The translations under genes were made by a program, and so were the position numbers. Positions 1 through 9,849 of a stretch of 64,000 nucleotides of DNA are shown in pieces. The DNA is from Methylomagnum ishizawai. GTDB taxonomy: Bacteria > Pseudomonadota > Gammaproteobacteria > Methylococcales > Methylococcaceae. The stretch's first letter is position 1, and each line of letters begins with the position of its first letter. The notes beneath the pieces are model-generated. The model was given only the letters and a program-made list of their open reading frames with translations. It was not told the DNA's origin and searched no databases. The DNA is taken from the NCBI RefSeq assembly GCF_900155475.1, contig NZ_FXAM01000001.1, positions 4,288,881 through 4,352,880 on the forward strand, in the 5' to 3' direction.

Positions 1-54
1 GGCCGCGCCCACCAGGGCCGGTATTGGCGCAAGATGGCCCCGCTCTATCTGTAA
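1..54 (+). CDS. C-terminal end of an unidentified protein (partial)
   Basis: The first frame is open from the window edge and ends in TAA at 52-54. The last residues read [17 protein letters not shown]. The basic and aromatic composition looks like a genuine protein end, but 17 residues are too few to name a family. The following 139 bases up to the GDPD gene hold no recognisable gene. An untranslated accident cannot be excluded. Confidence 0.35.
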   Translation, partial: GRAHQGRYWRKMAPLYL

Positions 55-193
55 GGCCGCGGCCGTAAGCGGGCCGCCCACCGACACCAACCCGTCACAC
101 GAAGCCTCGCAAACCCGCAACACAGCCTGGGTATCGTCCGCCGCGCCGCCAATCCGGGCGGCAGGCACCACCTTCCCATTCCACGAGGTACCC

Positions 194-1456
194 ATGTTGA
201 AGCCCATCGCGACCCTGGCCCTAGGTTCCCTGTGCGCCGCCCTGCCGGTCTTGTCCCAGGCGGAAGTCATCAATGTGCAAGTGGGCGTGCGCCCTTATTT
301 CCTGGTGGACGATATGAGTCCCGGCCCGCTGAAGAAGCGCCTGTCCTCGCTATCCTGCCAGGAAGGTCCGTTCCACAAGACCGATTTCTCCATCGGCCAC
401 CGCGGCGCGGCCCTGCAATTCCCCGAACACACCCGCGAATCCTACGAAGCCGCCGCCCGCATGGGGGCCGGCATCGTCGAGTGCGACGTGACCTTCACCA
501 AGGACAAGGAACTGGTCTGCCGCCACGCCCAGAACGACCTGCACACCACCACCAACATCCTCACCCTCCCCGAACTCGCGGCCAAATGCACCACGCCGTT
601 CCAACCGGCCAGCTTCGACGCCGGCGGCAACCTACTGTCCCCGGCCAAGGCCGAATGCCGCACCAGCGATATCACCCTGGCCGAATTCAAGATGCTGCGC
701 GGCAAGATGGACGCCTCCAACCCCCGTGCCAAAACCCCCGAGGAATACCAGGGCGGCACCGCCAGCTTCCGCACCGACCTCTACGCCGGTCCTTCCAGCG
801 GCACCTTGATGACCCATAAGGAAAGCATCGCGCTGTTCAAAAAACTGGGCGTGAAGATGACCCCGGAACTGAAATCGCCCGCGGTCGCCATGCCGTTCGA
901 TGGCTTCAGCCAAGAGCAATACGCCCAGAAAATGATCGACGAATACAAGGAAGCCGGAGTGCCGGCCTCCCAGGTGTTCGCCCAGTCCTTCAACCTTGGC
1001 GACGTGCTGTACTGGGTCCAGAACGAACCCGCGTTCGGTGCCCAGGCGGTCTACCTCGACGACGCCGACCTGACCGCCAACCCGCCGATCCCGGTCCCGA
1101 CCCAGGCCGAGATGCAAAGCTGGGTGGACCAGGGCGTGAAGATTTGGGCACCGCCGACCTGGGTCTTGCTGGCCCCGAACAAGGCGGGCACCGGCTTCGT
1201 ACCCTCCAAGGCAGCCAAAGCCGCCAAGGCGGTCGGACTCGACCTCATCACCTGGACCCTGGAACGTTCCGGCATCCTGGCCGACGGCAGCGGCGGATTC
1301 TATTACCAGAGCGTCGAGAACGTGCTCGCCAACAAGAAAAACGAAGGCGTGGCCCTGGAAGCGCTGGACGTGCTGGGCCGCCAAGTGGGCATCCGGGGCA
1401 TCTTCTCCGACTGGCCGGGCACCGTGACCTATTACGCCAACTGCATGGGCCTCTAA
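194..1456 (+). CDS. Secreted glycerophosphodiester phosphodiesterase family protein
   Basis: Predicted to hydrolyse glycerophosphodiesters to glycerol-3-phosphate and an alcohol in the periplasm. The 420-residue product begins with a signal peptide ([18 protein letters not shown], cleavage probably after SQA). The GDPD core is visible near residues 66-120: [12 protein letters not shown] supplies the catalytic HR pair, and [10 protein letters not shown] followed by VCRH supplies the metal-binding acid and second histidine. The motif reads PEHT where most family members have PENT. It is somewhat longer than minimal GDPDs because of an insertion between the catalytic motifs. A GAGGT ribosome site seven bases upstream supports the start. 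It appears monocistronic, facing greB. Family assignment is firm; the physiological substrate is unknown. Confidence 0.88.
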   Translation: MLKPIATLALGSLCAALPVLSQAEVINVQVGVRPYFLVDDMSPGPLKKRLSSLSCQEGPFHKTDFSIGHRGAALQFPEHTRESYEAAARMGAGIVECDVTFTKDKELVCRHAQNDLHTTTNILTLPELAAKCTTPFQPASFDAGGNLLSPAKAECRTSDITLAEFKMLRGKMDASNPRAKTPEEYQGGTASFRTDLYAGPSSGTLMTHKESIALFKKLGVKMTPELKSPAVAMPFDGFSQEQYAQKMIDEYKEAGVPASQVFAQSFNLGDVLYWVQNEPAFGAQAVYLDDADLTANPPIPVPTQAEMQSWVDQGVKIWAPPTWVLLAPNKAGTGFVPSKAAKAAKAVGLDLITWTLERSGILADGSGGFYYQSVENVLANKKNEGVALEALDVLGRQVGIRGIFSDWPGTVTYYANCMGL

Positions 1457-1513
1457 AGGCGTTTGGCCGTGGCATCGGGGCGGGTTCCGCCTCTCGATCC
1501 GCTGGCCGACGGC

Positions 1514-2014
1514 CTATTCCTCCCCATAGCGCACATCGACGACGAACCAACGTGCCAATCCGCCCGGTGTCGCCACGCTCACCTCGTCGTCGATGGCCTT
1601 CTTGAGCAGCGCCCGCGCCAGGGGCGCGTCCACGCTGATCCAGCCTTGCTGGGTGTCGATCTCGTCCGCGCCGACGATGCGGTAGGTGGTTTCGGCCCCC
1701 GCCGCGTCCTCCAGCGTCACCCAGGCACCGAAGAATACCCGGTCGGCCTGCCTGGGCACTTGGTCCACCACCGTCAACAACGGCAGGCGCTTTTGCAGAT
1801 AACGGATGCGGCGGTCGATGCCGCGCAGTTCCTTCTTGCGGTAGAGGTACTCGGCGTTCTCCGAGCGGTCGCCCTCGGCGGCGGCGGCGGCGAGGTGCTG
1901 GGTCACATCGGCGCGGCGCTCCCACAGTGCCTTGAGTTCGGTTTCGAGGCGGCGGTAGCCGGGAGCGGTGATGTAGGGGGAGGATTTGGGAGAGGCGGGT
2001 CGCCAGCGGGACAT
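1514..2014 (-). CDS. greB: Transcription elongation factor GreB
   Basis: Rescues backtracked RNA polymerase by stimulating its transcript cleavage activity through the secondary channel. The 166-residue product has the family layout: an N-terminal coiled coil (about residues 18-85) whose tip carries the acidic motif GDRSENAEY, and a C-terminal FKBP-like globular domain containing [16 protein letters not shown]. The basic patch [11 protein letters not shown] is more typical of GreB than of GreA. The length is normal. The gene lies alone between convergent GDPD and divergent EF-hand-like genes. Confidence 0.93.
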   Translation of the reverse strand: MSRWRPASPKSSPYITAPGYRRLETELKALWERRADVTQHLAAAAAEGDRSENAEYLYRKKELRGIDRRIRYLQKRLPLLTVVDQVPRQADRVFFGAWVTLEDAAGAETTYRIVGADEIDTQQGWISVDAPLARALLKKAIDDEVSVATPGGLARWFVVDVRYGEE

Positions 2015-2140
2015 GGGGTGGACTCGGGTCGGCTTGGATCGGGGTTCCCATTATAAGCGCCGCACACCGATAGGCACGGGACTCAAGCCTCCGCGCTTGC
2101 GGTCGATAACCCCATTACCCGCCCGCCCGGAGGTCCAGCC

Positions 2141-3184
2141 ATGCGCGTCGTCACTTCGTCCATCCAGATGCAAACCCGGCATCAGGCCAGCCAGACCGAA
2201 AGCCGCCAAACTTCCCTGCAAATCCGCGCCGCGCCGTCCGAAAACAGTGCCCGCGCCACCGTCACCGATATGCTGACCCTCAGCGACCACGCCCTGAGCG
2301 CCGCCGCCTCGGCCCCCACGAGCGCGTCCACCGACCCGGACGATGGCTTGAGTTCCAAGGACCGGCTCAACATCGCCCTGATCCGCCGCCTGTTCAAGCT
2401 CGTCACCGGCCACGACCTGGTGGTCGCGACGCCGGGGCAGTTGCGGCAGGCGCTGCAAGGCGGTTCAACGGCCACCAGCGCCAGCCCGTCCCCCCCCGCC
2501 CGCGCCAATTCCAGCAACACCGGCTTGACGCTCAGCACCACCGTGACCCGCCGGGAAACGGAAGCCACTTCATTCAGCGCCAGCGGGACGGTCAAGACCG
2601 CCGATGGCCAGACCCTGCAATTCTCGGCCAAGCTCAACATGAGCCGGGAATTCACCTCGCGCTTGCAAATCGGGGCGGCGGCGAACGCCCCGGTCAAGGT
2701 CGATCCCCTGGTCATCAACTACGGCGGCAAGGCGGCGGAACTCGGCGACGCCCGCTTCGAATTCGACCTCGACAGCGACGGCGACAGCGAGCAGATCGCC
2801 AACCTGAAACCCGGCAGCGCCCTCCTGGCCCTGGACCAGAACGGCAACGGCAGCATCGACAACGGCAAGGAATTGTTCGGACCGACCTCGGGCAGCGGCT
2901 TCGCGGAATTGGCCCAGTACGACCAAGACCACAACGGCTTCATCGACGAGGGCGATGCGGTCTACGACCGGCTCAGGCTTTGGATACGCGACGACGCGGG
3001 CGGGTCGAAGTTGGTGGGGTTGGGGCAGATGGGCGTCGGGGCGATCTATCTCGGCAGCGCCGCCACGCCATTCCAATTGAACGATGGGCAAAACCGCAAC
3101 CTCGGCCAGGTGTCCGCCACCGGCCTGTTTTTGCGCGAGGACGGTGGCACCGGCACGGTGCAGCAGGTGGACTATACCGTGTGA
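2141..3184 (+). CDS. EF-hand/VCBS-like calcium-binding protein of unknown function
   Basis: A 347-residue protein with no recognised enzyme domain. Residues 1-150 are low-complexity (Ser/Thr/Ala/Gln-rich) and have no signal peptide. From about residue 205 there are acidic repeats: DLDSDGDSEQ, then DQNGNGSIDNGKELFG near residue 231, and DQDHNGFIDEGDAVYDRL near residue 257. The last two match DxNxNGxID EF-hand or dockerin-like calcium loops. A consensus GGAGG ribosome site precedes the ATG by eight bases. Similar proteins in proteobacteria are usually annotated hypothetical. Calcium binding is inferred from the loops; function and location are unknown. Confidence 0.7.
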   Translation: MRVVTSSIQMQTRHQASQTESRQTSLQIRAAPSENSARATVTDMLTLSDHALSAAASAPTSASTDPDDGLSSKDRLNIALIRRLFKLVTGHDLVVATPGQLRQALQGGSTATSASPSPPARANSSNTGLTLSTTVTRRETEATSFSASGTVKTADGQTLQFSAKLNMSREFTSRLQIGAAANAPVKVDPLVINYGGKAAELGDARFEFDLDSDGDSEQIANLKPGSALLALDQNGNGSIDNGKELFGPTSGSGFAELAQYDQDHNGFIDEGDAVYDRLRLWIRDDAGGSKLVGLGQMGVGAIYLGSAATPFQLNDGQNRNLGQVSATGLFLREDGGTGTVQQVDYTV

Positions 3185-3212
3185 ACGGCGGGCACCGCCG
3201 CCAGCGGGACGC

Positions 3213-3491
3213 CTACAAGCCCTGCGCCTTGAACAAGACCACCTGGTCGGCGATGAAGCGCACGCTGATGGTAGCGGCGGGCGGCTTGCCCCAGCGGCAG
3301 TTCTTGATCGCCATCACCGCGTCGCACTCGCTGGGTTTGCCCAGGAGCTTGACGACCTGGTCGAACTCCATGCCCATCTTCAATTGATCGTAATTGCGCT
3401 GGTTGACCGGGCTGCCGCAACCCGCCAAGCCCAAGGCCAATCCCGCCATCAGTATGATCCGCCGACCCGCGCCCCACGTGGAATGCTTCAT
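3213..3491 (-). CDS. Small outer-membrane-type lipoprotein, SmpA/OmlA-like (DUF3862)
   Basis: A 92-residue lipoprotein. The signal sequence ends in the lipobox LAGC, so the mature protein should start at Cys25 and be lipidated. The mature part begins NYDQLKMGMEFDQVVKLLG, matching the small two-helix, three-strand SmpA/BamE-like fold seen in DUF3862 proteins. Two further cysteines (PSECD, KNCRWG) may form a disulfide. It is too divergent to be called BamE and probably has another envelope role. Its start is 177 bases from the divergent radical SAM gene. Confidence 0.75.
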   Translation of the reverse strand: MKHSTWGAGRRIILMAGLALGLAGCGSPVNQRNYDQLKMGMEFDQVVKLLGKPSECDAVMAIKNCRWGKPPAATISVRFIADQVVLFKAQGL

Positions 3492-3668
3492 CTCAGGCTC
3501 CCCGAATGAATGGAAGCGGCGATTCTAACCCGGCATCCACCGCTCCGTAACCGCCGTCGGCGATCCGCTCGCCTTGCCCCGGCTTCTAAGGTTATAACTT
3601 CCCATCAACGCCGCCCTCGGTCCCGATGGCGCGGCATCGAACACTCCCTTGCCACAGGACTTCCCGCG

Positions 3669-5774
3669 ATGACAGCGAAACCCGGTTTCTCCACGCATAA
3701 ACAGCGGACGATCAAATCTTTCCAAGGCCATTTGGAAGGCCGGGAATCCCCCGGCCACCCCTTGGAAATATTCCTGGAAATCAGCAACGTCTGTAATCTG
3801 AAATGCGCCATGTGCAGCGTGTTTTCCGAGCTGAATCCCTACCGTTTGTACGCCCTCAAATCGGAGGAACGCGGTTTCCTCGATCCCAAGTATATCGAAG
3901 CCCTGGAACCCCTGTTATCCCATACCCTGCTGGTGCATTGCTATGGCTATGGCGAACCCACCGTGCATCCCGAATTCGTGGGCTTATTGGATTCCATCCT
4001 GCGATACGAGGTGCTGGTGGATTTCTTCACCAACGGCATGAACCTCGGCGAGGAACTTTGCCAATTCCTGGTGGACCGCAAAATCTTCCGGGTCACGGTG
4101 AGTTTCTCCGGCGCTTCCCCGGAGGATTATGAGAACGTCTACCTGGGCGGCGGATTCGATACCGTGCTGGACGGTCTCGCCCGCTTGCACCGTATCAAGA
4201 CCGAACGCGGTAGCCGTTACCCCGAGATTGAGATCAACTCCATCGCCTTCCAGCACCATATGGACCGCATCGTGGACTTCGTGGCGTTGATGGCCGACCG
4301 CGGCGTCAATACGATTTACCTGAAACCCATGCACGCCTACGAAACCCTGCCCATGCTGCACGCCCATGGCGCGGTGATGCGGCCCCAGGTGGAAGGCAAG
4401 TTACTGGAAGCAGCCCACCGCCTGGCCCGCCAGCGCGGCTTGGCCCTGGTCGATGAATTCAGCAATGTCGCCACCGCCGCCACGCCCGAGGAGGAAGCCA
4501 CCGTGCGGGGCCGCTTGCTCTGGGGCAGGGGCGACGGCAACGTCGCCACCGTGCCCATCGCCGAACTCAAACAGACCGCCAAGACCGTCAAGGCCCTGGT
4601 CCCGCCCAAGGCGGAACGCGCCCGGCCCGCCACCGCCATGGACCAAACGGCAGCAACCATCGATCAATTCCTGGATATCCGCACCCCGGAACCGGCCACC
4701 GGGTTCCAATGCTCCCAGCCCTTCAAAACCTTCTATGTCAACCAACAAGGCGCGGTGCGGCCTTGTTGTTTCGGTTTTTCCAATGCCTACCTGGGCCATC
4801 TCGACGCCCACGACGGCGAGGCGATTTGGAGCGGCATCGGATTCTCCCAAACCCGGGCGGCGATACGCCAAGGCCAATACCCGATGAAAATCTGCGCGGC
4901 CTGTCTGAAGCAAAAGAGCTATCCCAAGATCGATAACTTTTGGAGCATGGTTTCAGCCTATGCCGGTTGGTACAAAGCCAGGTTCGGGGAAGCCTTTCCC
5001 GCCATGGCCGATTATGCCCAGCTTTATATCGACAGCGGCGAAGGCTTCAGCGAGGCCGAATCCATCATCCACGGCGTGGCCAATACCCAGGACGTGCAAA
5101 CCCTGGAATTCAAGCTGGGCACCCGGCCCGCGCCGCGCAACCTGCGGCTGGACCCCATGAACGGTCCCACCGCCGTCGCCATCCACAAAATCACCGCCCT
5201 CGGGCCGGACGGGCGGGAACATCCGGTCCGCTTCCTGCCGCTGAACATGACGGAAGCGCGGACGGGCCAGATGGTGTTCGCCTGCCAAGACCCGCAAATC
5301 GCCCTGGTGGGCTTCCCGGCGGAAAGCTGCCACAGCCTGGTGGTGGCGCTGAGCTACGCCCAGGAAACCCTGGAACAAGTGCTGGCCCAACGCCAGGGCA
5401 GCGCCTATTGCGCCCAGTTGTTCATCGACACCGGAACGGGCTATAGCGAGGCGGACTCGATGATCCAGCCCTTGATCCCAAGCCTGGGGCGGCAGGATAT
5501 CGCGTTCGAGTTGGGAGAAAGAGCCGGGATTCAGGCGTTCCGTTTCGACCCGATCAACACGGCGGCGCGGATGGTCATCCACGAGGCCGAGGCCATCGAC
5601 CACACCGGGAAGCCGCATCCTTTGGCGGTCACTCTATCCAACTTCAGCGGGCAACGGGATGGCGTCCTGTTGTTCGAAACCGACGATCCGCAAATCCATC
5701 TGGAGGCCGCGCCCGACCGGCAATATCGCCAACTGCGGTTTTCCATCGGCTACCAATTGCTCGCGCCCCAATAG
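3669..5774 (+). CDS. Radical SAM/SPASM protein with two C-terminal jelly-roll-like repeats
   Basis: Predicted [4Fe-4S] radical SAM enzyme of 701 residues. The cluster motif CNLKCAMC lies at residues 42-49. A SPASM-type auxiliary region follows near residue 350 (CSQPFKTFYV, VRPCCFGF) and ends at KICAACLKQ. After it come two homologous segments, about 450-575 and 581-701, each opening with LYIDSGEGFSEAE or LFIDTGTGYSEAD and containing an RLDPMN or RFDPIN motif. Such segments are familiar as accessory domains of surface-polysaccharide glycosyltransferases. The frame stays open upstream to 3510, but that stretch is Arg-rich and unlike protein; the ATG at 3669, just after the SAM-domain boundary, fits best. 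No precursor peptide is adjacent, so the substrate is unknown; glycan or cell-surface modification is inference. Confidence 0.8.
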   Translation: MTAKPGFSTHKQRTIKSFQGHLEGRESPGHPLEIFLEISNVCNLKCAMCSVFSELNPYRLYALKSEERGFLDPKYIEALEPLLSHTLLVHCYGYGEPTVHPEFVGLLDSILRYEVLVDFFTNGMNLGEELCQFLVDRKIFRVTVSFSGASPEDYENVYLGGGFDTVLDGLARLHRIKTERGSRYPEIEINSIAFQHHMDRIVDFVALMADRGVNTIYLKPMHAYETLPMLHAHGAVMRPQVEGKLLEAAHRLARQRGLALVDEFSNVATAATPEEEATVRGRLLWGRGDGNVATVPIAELKQTAKTVKALVPPKAERARPATAMDQTAATIDQFLDIRTPEPATGFQCSQPFKTFYVNQQGAVRPCCFGFSNAYLGHLDAHDGEAIWSGIGFSQTRAAIRQGQYPMKICAACLKQKSYPKIDNFWSMVSAYAGWYKARFGEAFPAMADYAQLYIDSGEGFSEAESIIHGVANTQDVQTLEFKLGTRPAPRNLRLDPMNGPTAVAIHKITALGPDGREHPVRFLPLNMTEARTGQMVFACQDPQIALVGFPAESCHSLVVALSYAQETLEQVLAQRQGSAYCAQLFIDTGTGYSEADSMIQPLIPSLGRQDIAFELGERAGIQAFRFDPINTAARMVIHEAEAIDHTGKPHPLAVTLSNFSGQRDGVLLFETDDPQIHLEAAPDRQYRQLRFSIGYQLLAPQ

Positions 5775-5789
5775 GCCGGACGCGGGCAT

Positions 5790-5820
5790 AAAAAAGGCCG
5801 GCCCGGAAACCGGGTCGGCC
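5790..5820 (-). terminator. Intrinsic terminator of the secreted-protein gene
   Basis: An 11-bp stem (GGCCGGCCCGG with CCGGGTCGGCC, one mismatch, AAA loop) at 5796-5820 is followed in the minus direction by six T. It lies 23 bases past the stop of the 142-residue secreted protein and 15 bases past the convergent radical SAM stop. Confidence 0.85.
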
Positions 5821-5843
5821 CGCGCACTTCCCGGCAAAGGGAA

Positions 5844-6272
5844 TCAGGGGGTTTTCGGACAGACAACGGCGGCGTATTCCACGTCAGTGATCTCGATGGA
5901 CAACCAATTTTCGGGAATCTTCGGATCGGCCCCCAGGAAGGTCAGCACCTTGCCTTTCAAATCGGCCACGGTGCGGGGATTATCGAGAATCTTGATATCC
6001 AGCGGCTTCTTGAAATTATTCGCCACCAAGTTTTCCAGCGCCTGCTGGTCCGCCGTATTGGTCGCCTGCAACTTGCCGACGATGGTGAAAATGACCTTGT
6101 CGAAATGGTAGATGGCGGTCGATGTCGTCCCGGTGGTGGACACGGGGCAGGTGACATAGGCCGGTTTACCCACGCCATCGACCGGGGGCACCGCCGACAC
6201 CGCGGCGCTGGCATAGATGGAAGCCGCGGCGAACAGCGGTGCCAGGAAAATGATGCGTTTGCTCATGCTCAT
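5844..6272 (-). CDS. Secreted hypothetical protein
   Basis: A 142-residue exported protein that I do not recognise. It starts with a clean signal peptide (MSMSKRIIFLAPLFAAASIYASAAVSA), with cleavage probably after VSA. The mature part has two cysteines (VTCPVS and VVCPKTP) that could form one disulfide, and alternates short strands with a helix around ADQQALENLVANNF. The frame extends upstream to 6380, but the ATG at 6272 has a GAGGA ribosome site and directly begins the signal peptide. It has its own terminator and lies downstream of a 475-base non-coding stretch. Function unknown. Confidence 0.7.
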   Translation of the reverse strand: MSMSKRIIFLAPLFAAASIYASAAVSAVPPVDGVGKPAYVTCPVSTTGTTSTAIYHFDKVIFTIVGKLQATNTADQQALENLVANNFKKPLDIKILDNPRTVADLKGKVLTFLGADPKIPENWLSIEITDVEYAAVVCPKTP

Positions 6273-6747
6273 GATGGTTTCCTCGAAAGAAGCGGAATCG
6301 TTTGGCCACCCACGCCCCGGCGGGAGTTCCCCCGCCCGCCGGAACGGCAGCGTCCCTGATCGGGCTTGGGATGGACCCAAGCCCGGAGAGCAGTGTAAAA
6401 CTCGGGAAAACCAGTATCAGTGATTTATTGCCTGAAATAAGCGGTCATATTAACCGCGATACCTGGCCGGACTATAGATATACGATTTGACAACGCTTAT
6501 GGCCGGGAAATATGACGCTTCCATGAAGGATAGACGCTATGTATAAATACCTAATAATCGGCCTTTTTTCACAGTATGGATAAAATTCGTCGGCGTTGAT
6601 TTGAAAACCCGCAGAATATCCAGTAACCGCCGGAATCCTCCCGGCCAGCGCCGCTTCAGGCCGTGGCCCACGACCTACAATCTGTAGATACAAGGACGGG
6701 CATGAGCACATGCCCACGGCTGAGCACACACCCAAACCGAAAATGCT
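6273..6747. other. Non-coding stretch between efflux operon and secreted protein
   Basis: 475 bases without a supported gene. It is clearly more AT-rich than its surroundings around 6400-6640. Open frames here are short and lack ribosome sites. It should hold the minus-strand promoter for the secreted protein and the 3' end of the RND transcript. Confidence 0.6.
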
Positions 6748-9700
6748 TTAGGAGCCCGCCGCCTCCCGCTCGAACCAACGATACAGCGCGGGCAACACCA
6801 CTAAGGTCAGCAAGGTGGACGAGATCAAACCGCCGATCACCACGATGGCGAGCGGCCTTTGCACCTCCGAACCCGGCCCGGTCGAGAACAGGAAGGGAAT
6901 CAGGCCCAGCATGGCGACGGTCGCGGTCATCATCACCGGGCGGAAACGCTGGCGGCAACCCTCGGCGATGGCTTCCCGTTGCGGCAAGCCCTGCCCGCGC
7001 AAACCCCGGATATAGGACACCAACACCACGCCATTCAACACCGCGATACCCCACAAGGTGATGAAGCCCACCGAGGCCGGCACCGACAGATATTCCCCGG
7101 TCAGGTACAGCGAAACGATGCCGCCCATGGACGCGAACGGCAGCACCAGGATGATGAGCGCGGCGAACCTGAGCGAATTGAACAACAGGAACAATAAGAA
7201 GAAGATCGCCCCGATGGTGATGGGGATGATGAGCTTGAGCCGGTTCATGGCCCGTTCCAGGTTTTCGAACTGCCCGCCCCACCGCAGGAAATAACCGGGC
7301 GGCAGTTTTATCTCCGCGCCCACCTTTTGCTGCAATTCTGCCACGAAGCCGCCGAGGTCGCGGCCCCGGACATTGGCCCCGATCACGATGCGGCGCTTGG
7401 CCATTTCCCGGCTGATCTGGGCCGGGCCGTCCACCACCCGGACCTGGGCCAGATCGTCCAGCCGCACCAAAGCTCCGTTGGGCGATTTCAGGAGGATTTC
7501 GCCGATGGCCTCGGGACTGCCGCGGAAGTTTTCCGGGAACCTGACCACCGCCGAGAAGCGCCGCTCGCCCTCGTAGACCTCGGTGCTGACCCGCCCGCCG
7601 ATGGCGGTCTCGATGATATCGTTGATATCGGCCACATTGATGCCATGGCGGGCGATGGCGCGGCGGTCGATATCGATGGTCAGGTATTGCTGGCCGCTGA
7701 GACGCTCCACCCGAATATCGGCGCTGCCCTCGACCGTGTTCAGCACCCTCACGATTGCGTCGGCCAGCCGCTTGAGTTCGGCCAAATCGTCGCCGAACAC
7801 CTTGATGGCGATATCGGAGCGCACTCCCGTGACCATCTCGTCCACCCGGTCGGAAATCGGCTGGGCCATCACCACCTGCACCCCCGGCAAGACCTTGAGC
7901 TTCTCGCGGATAGCCTCCGTCACCGTAGTTTGGTCCCAGCCTTCCGGCATGGCCGCGCGCGGCTTCAAGGTGGCGATGGGGGTGGATTCATTTTCCGGCT
8001 GGGGATCGGTGGGGCTTTCGCTGCGGCCCAGTTGCGACACCACCCCGGCCACGCCCGGCACCTCCATCACCAGCCGCATGGCTTCCGCTTCCAGCTTGAT
8101 CGACTCGGCCAGCGACATGCTGGGCACCCGGTTGATGCCCGGCACGATGGTCCCCTCGTTCATCTCCGGGATGAACGAGGAACCCAGGAAGGGCAAGAGC
8201 GACAGGCTCAAGCCCAGCACCGCCACCGCCGCCACCACCACCGTGACCGGATTCCCCAGCGCCACATCCAATAGCTTGAGATAGGGCCGCTTCATGAAGG
8301 CGATAACGGGCGTATCGTGTTCGGCCCCGCCCTTGAGCAGATAGGCGCACAGGACCGGCGACAGGGTCAACGACAGCACCAGCGAAACCAGCAAGGCGAT
8401 GGCGATGGTATAGGCCAGGGGGGCGAACAGCTTGCCCTCGATGCCTTCCAGGGTCATCAAGGGCAGGAACACCAGACAGATGATGCCCACCCCGAACAGC
8501 ACCGGCGTCGCCACCTCGGTCGCCGCCAGCAGCACGGTCAAGAGGCGGTCGCCCTTGTCCTTGGCCTCGCCCAGATGGCGGAAGGTGTTCTCCACCACCA
8601 CCACCGAGCCGTCCACCATGATGCCGATGGCGATGGCCAGCCCTCCCAGCGACATCAGGTTGGCGGAAATGCCGAAATGGTTCATCGCCATGAAGGTGCA
8701 GAGCGGCGTGACCACCAGGGTCGCCACCACGATCAGGCTGGACCTGAGATCGCCCAGATAGAGCAGCAAGACCACCACCACCAGGGCCACGCCTTCAAGC
8801 AAGACCTTGGCGACGGTATGGACGGCGGCGTCCACCAGTTCGGAACGGTCGTAGAACGGCACGATCCTCAGCCCGTCCGGCAGCATGTCCTGGCCGTTGA
8901 TCTCTTCCACCCGCTGCTTGACCTGGGACACGATGCGCTTGGCGTTGCCGCCACGGATCGACAGGACGATGCCGCCCACCGCTTCGGTCACGCCGTTATT
9001 GATGACCGCGCCCGAACGTCCGGCCGCCCCGATCCGCACCTCGGCCACGTCGCGGATGAAGACCGGCGTGCCGTCGATCTCCTTGAGGACGATTTCCTCG
9101 ATATCCTCCACACCCTCGATCAAGCCCACGCCGCGGATCAGGTATTGCTCGGCGTAGCGCGGCAGCTTGCCGCCGCCGCTGTTGGCGTTGTTGAGCGCCA
9201 GGGCGGTATAGACCTCCTTCAGCGTCAACCCGTAATGGCGCAGGCGGTCGGGATTGGGCAGCACTTGGTATTGGCGTTCCAGGCCGCCGATGGAATTGAT
9301 CTCGGCCACGCCCGGCACCCCGCGCAACAAGGGCCGCACCACCCAGTCCTGGACGGTGCGGCGGTCGGTCAGTTCCTGGAGGGTCAGTTCGCGGCCGCCG
9401 TCGTCCGGGCGTTCGAGGGTGTATTGATAAACCTCGCCCAAACCCGATGACACCGGCCCCAACACCGGCGTGACGCCTTCCGGCAGGTTCGCCGCCGCCT
9501 CGATCAGGCGCTCCAGCACCAATTGGCGGGCGAAATAAACATCGGTGTCGTCGCTGAACACCAGGACGATCTGGGACAGGGCGTTGCGGTTGACCGAACG
9601 CAACTCGGCCAGGCCTGGGAGGCCGGTCATGGCGATTTCCAGCGGCACGGTGACGAAGCGCTCGACCTCCTCCGGCGAGCGGCCCGGCGCTTCCACCGCC

Positions 9701-9843
9701 ACCTGCACCTGGACATTGGTCACATCGGGGAAGGCATCGACCGAGAGTTGCCGGAAGGCCACCACCCCGGCGGCGACCAAGGCCAGGGCGATCACCAGCA
9801 CGATCAGCCGCTGCCCGAGCGCGGCGCGGATCAAACCCTCCAT
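6748..9843 (-). CDS. Heavy-metal efflux RND pump, CzcA/CusA family (system 1)
   Basis: A 1031-residue inner-membrane proton/metal antiporter that exports metal through a tripartite complex. It shows the twelve-helix RND plan with two large periplasmic loops. The TM4 relay reads AIAIGIMVDGSVVVVEN: the Asp and Glu are present, while the earlier Asp of CzcA is Ala, as in CusA. The CusA copper-binding methionine of PLEMVET has no counterpart in the aligned PQPENES segment, and the loop reads RVDEMVTG, so a divalent metal is more likely than Cu(I)/Ag(I); this is inference. The gene follows its membrane-fusion partner after six bases. No outer-membrane factor is in this operon. Confidence 0.93.
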   Translation of the reverse strand: MEGLIRAALGQRLIVLVIALALVAAGVVAFRQLSVDAFPDVTNVQVQVAVEAPGRSPEEVERFVTVPLEIAMTGLPGLAELRSVNRNALSQIVLVFSDDTDVYFARQLVLERLIEAAANLPEGVTPVLGPVSSGLGEVYQYTLERPDDGGRELTLQELTDRRTVQDWVVRPLLRGVPGVAEINSIGGLERQYQVLPNPDRLRHYGLTLKEVYTALALNNANSGGGKLPRYAEQYLIRGVGLIEGVEDIEEIVLKEIDGTPVFIRDVAEVRIGAAGRSGAVINNGVTEAVGGIVLSIRGGNAKRIVSQVKQRVEEINGQDMLPDGLRIVPFYDRSELVDAAVHTVAKVLLEGVALVVVVLLLYLGDLRSSLIVVATLVVTPLCTFMAMNHFGISANLMSLGGLAIAIGIMVDGSVVVVENTFRHLGEAKDKGDRLLTVLLAATEVATPVLFGVGIICLVFLPLMTLEGIEGKLFAPLAYTIAIALLVSLVLSLTLSPVLCAYLLKGGAEHDTPVIAFMKRPYLKLLDVALGNPVTVVVAAVAVLGLSLSLLPFLGSSFIPEMNEGTIVPGINRVPSMSLAESIKLEAEAMRLVMEVPGVAGVVSQLGRSESPTDPQPENESTPIATLKPRAAMPEGWDQTTVTEAIREKLKVLPGVQVVMAQPISDRVDEMVTGVRSDIAIKVFGDDLAELKRLADAIVRVLNTVEGSADIRVERLSGQQYLTIDIDRRAIARHGINVADINDIIETAIGGRVSTEVYEGERRFSAVVRFPENFRGSPEAIGEILLKSPNGALVRLDDLAQVRVVDGPAQISREMAKRRIVIGANVRGRDLGGFVAELQQKVGAEIKLPPGYFLRWGGQFENLERAMNRLKLIIPITIGAIFFLLFLLFNSLRFAALIILVLPFASMGGIVSLYLTGEYLSVPASVGFITLWGIAVLNGVVLVSYIRGLRGQGLPQREAIAEGCRQRFRPVMMTATVAMLGLIPFLFSTGPGSEVQRPLAIVVIGGLISSTLLTLVVLPALYRWFEREAAGS

Positions 9844-9849
9844 GGCGGG

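Noticed and set aside
3510-3668. N-terminal extension of the radical SAM protein
   Set aside because: The 53 extra residues are Arg/Pro-rich with no similarity to the family, and the region must hold divergent promoters.
6472-6735. 87-residue minus-strand frame between the pump and the secreted protein
   Set aside because: No ribosome site, mixed composition, and no recognisable domain; AT-rich non-coding DNA is likelier.
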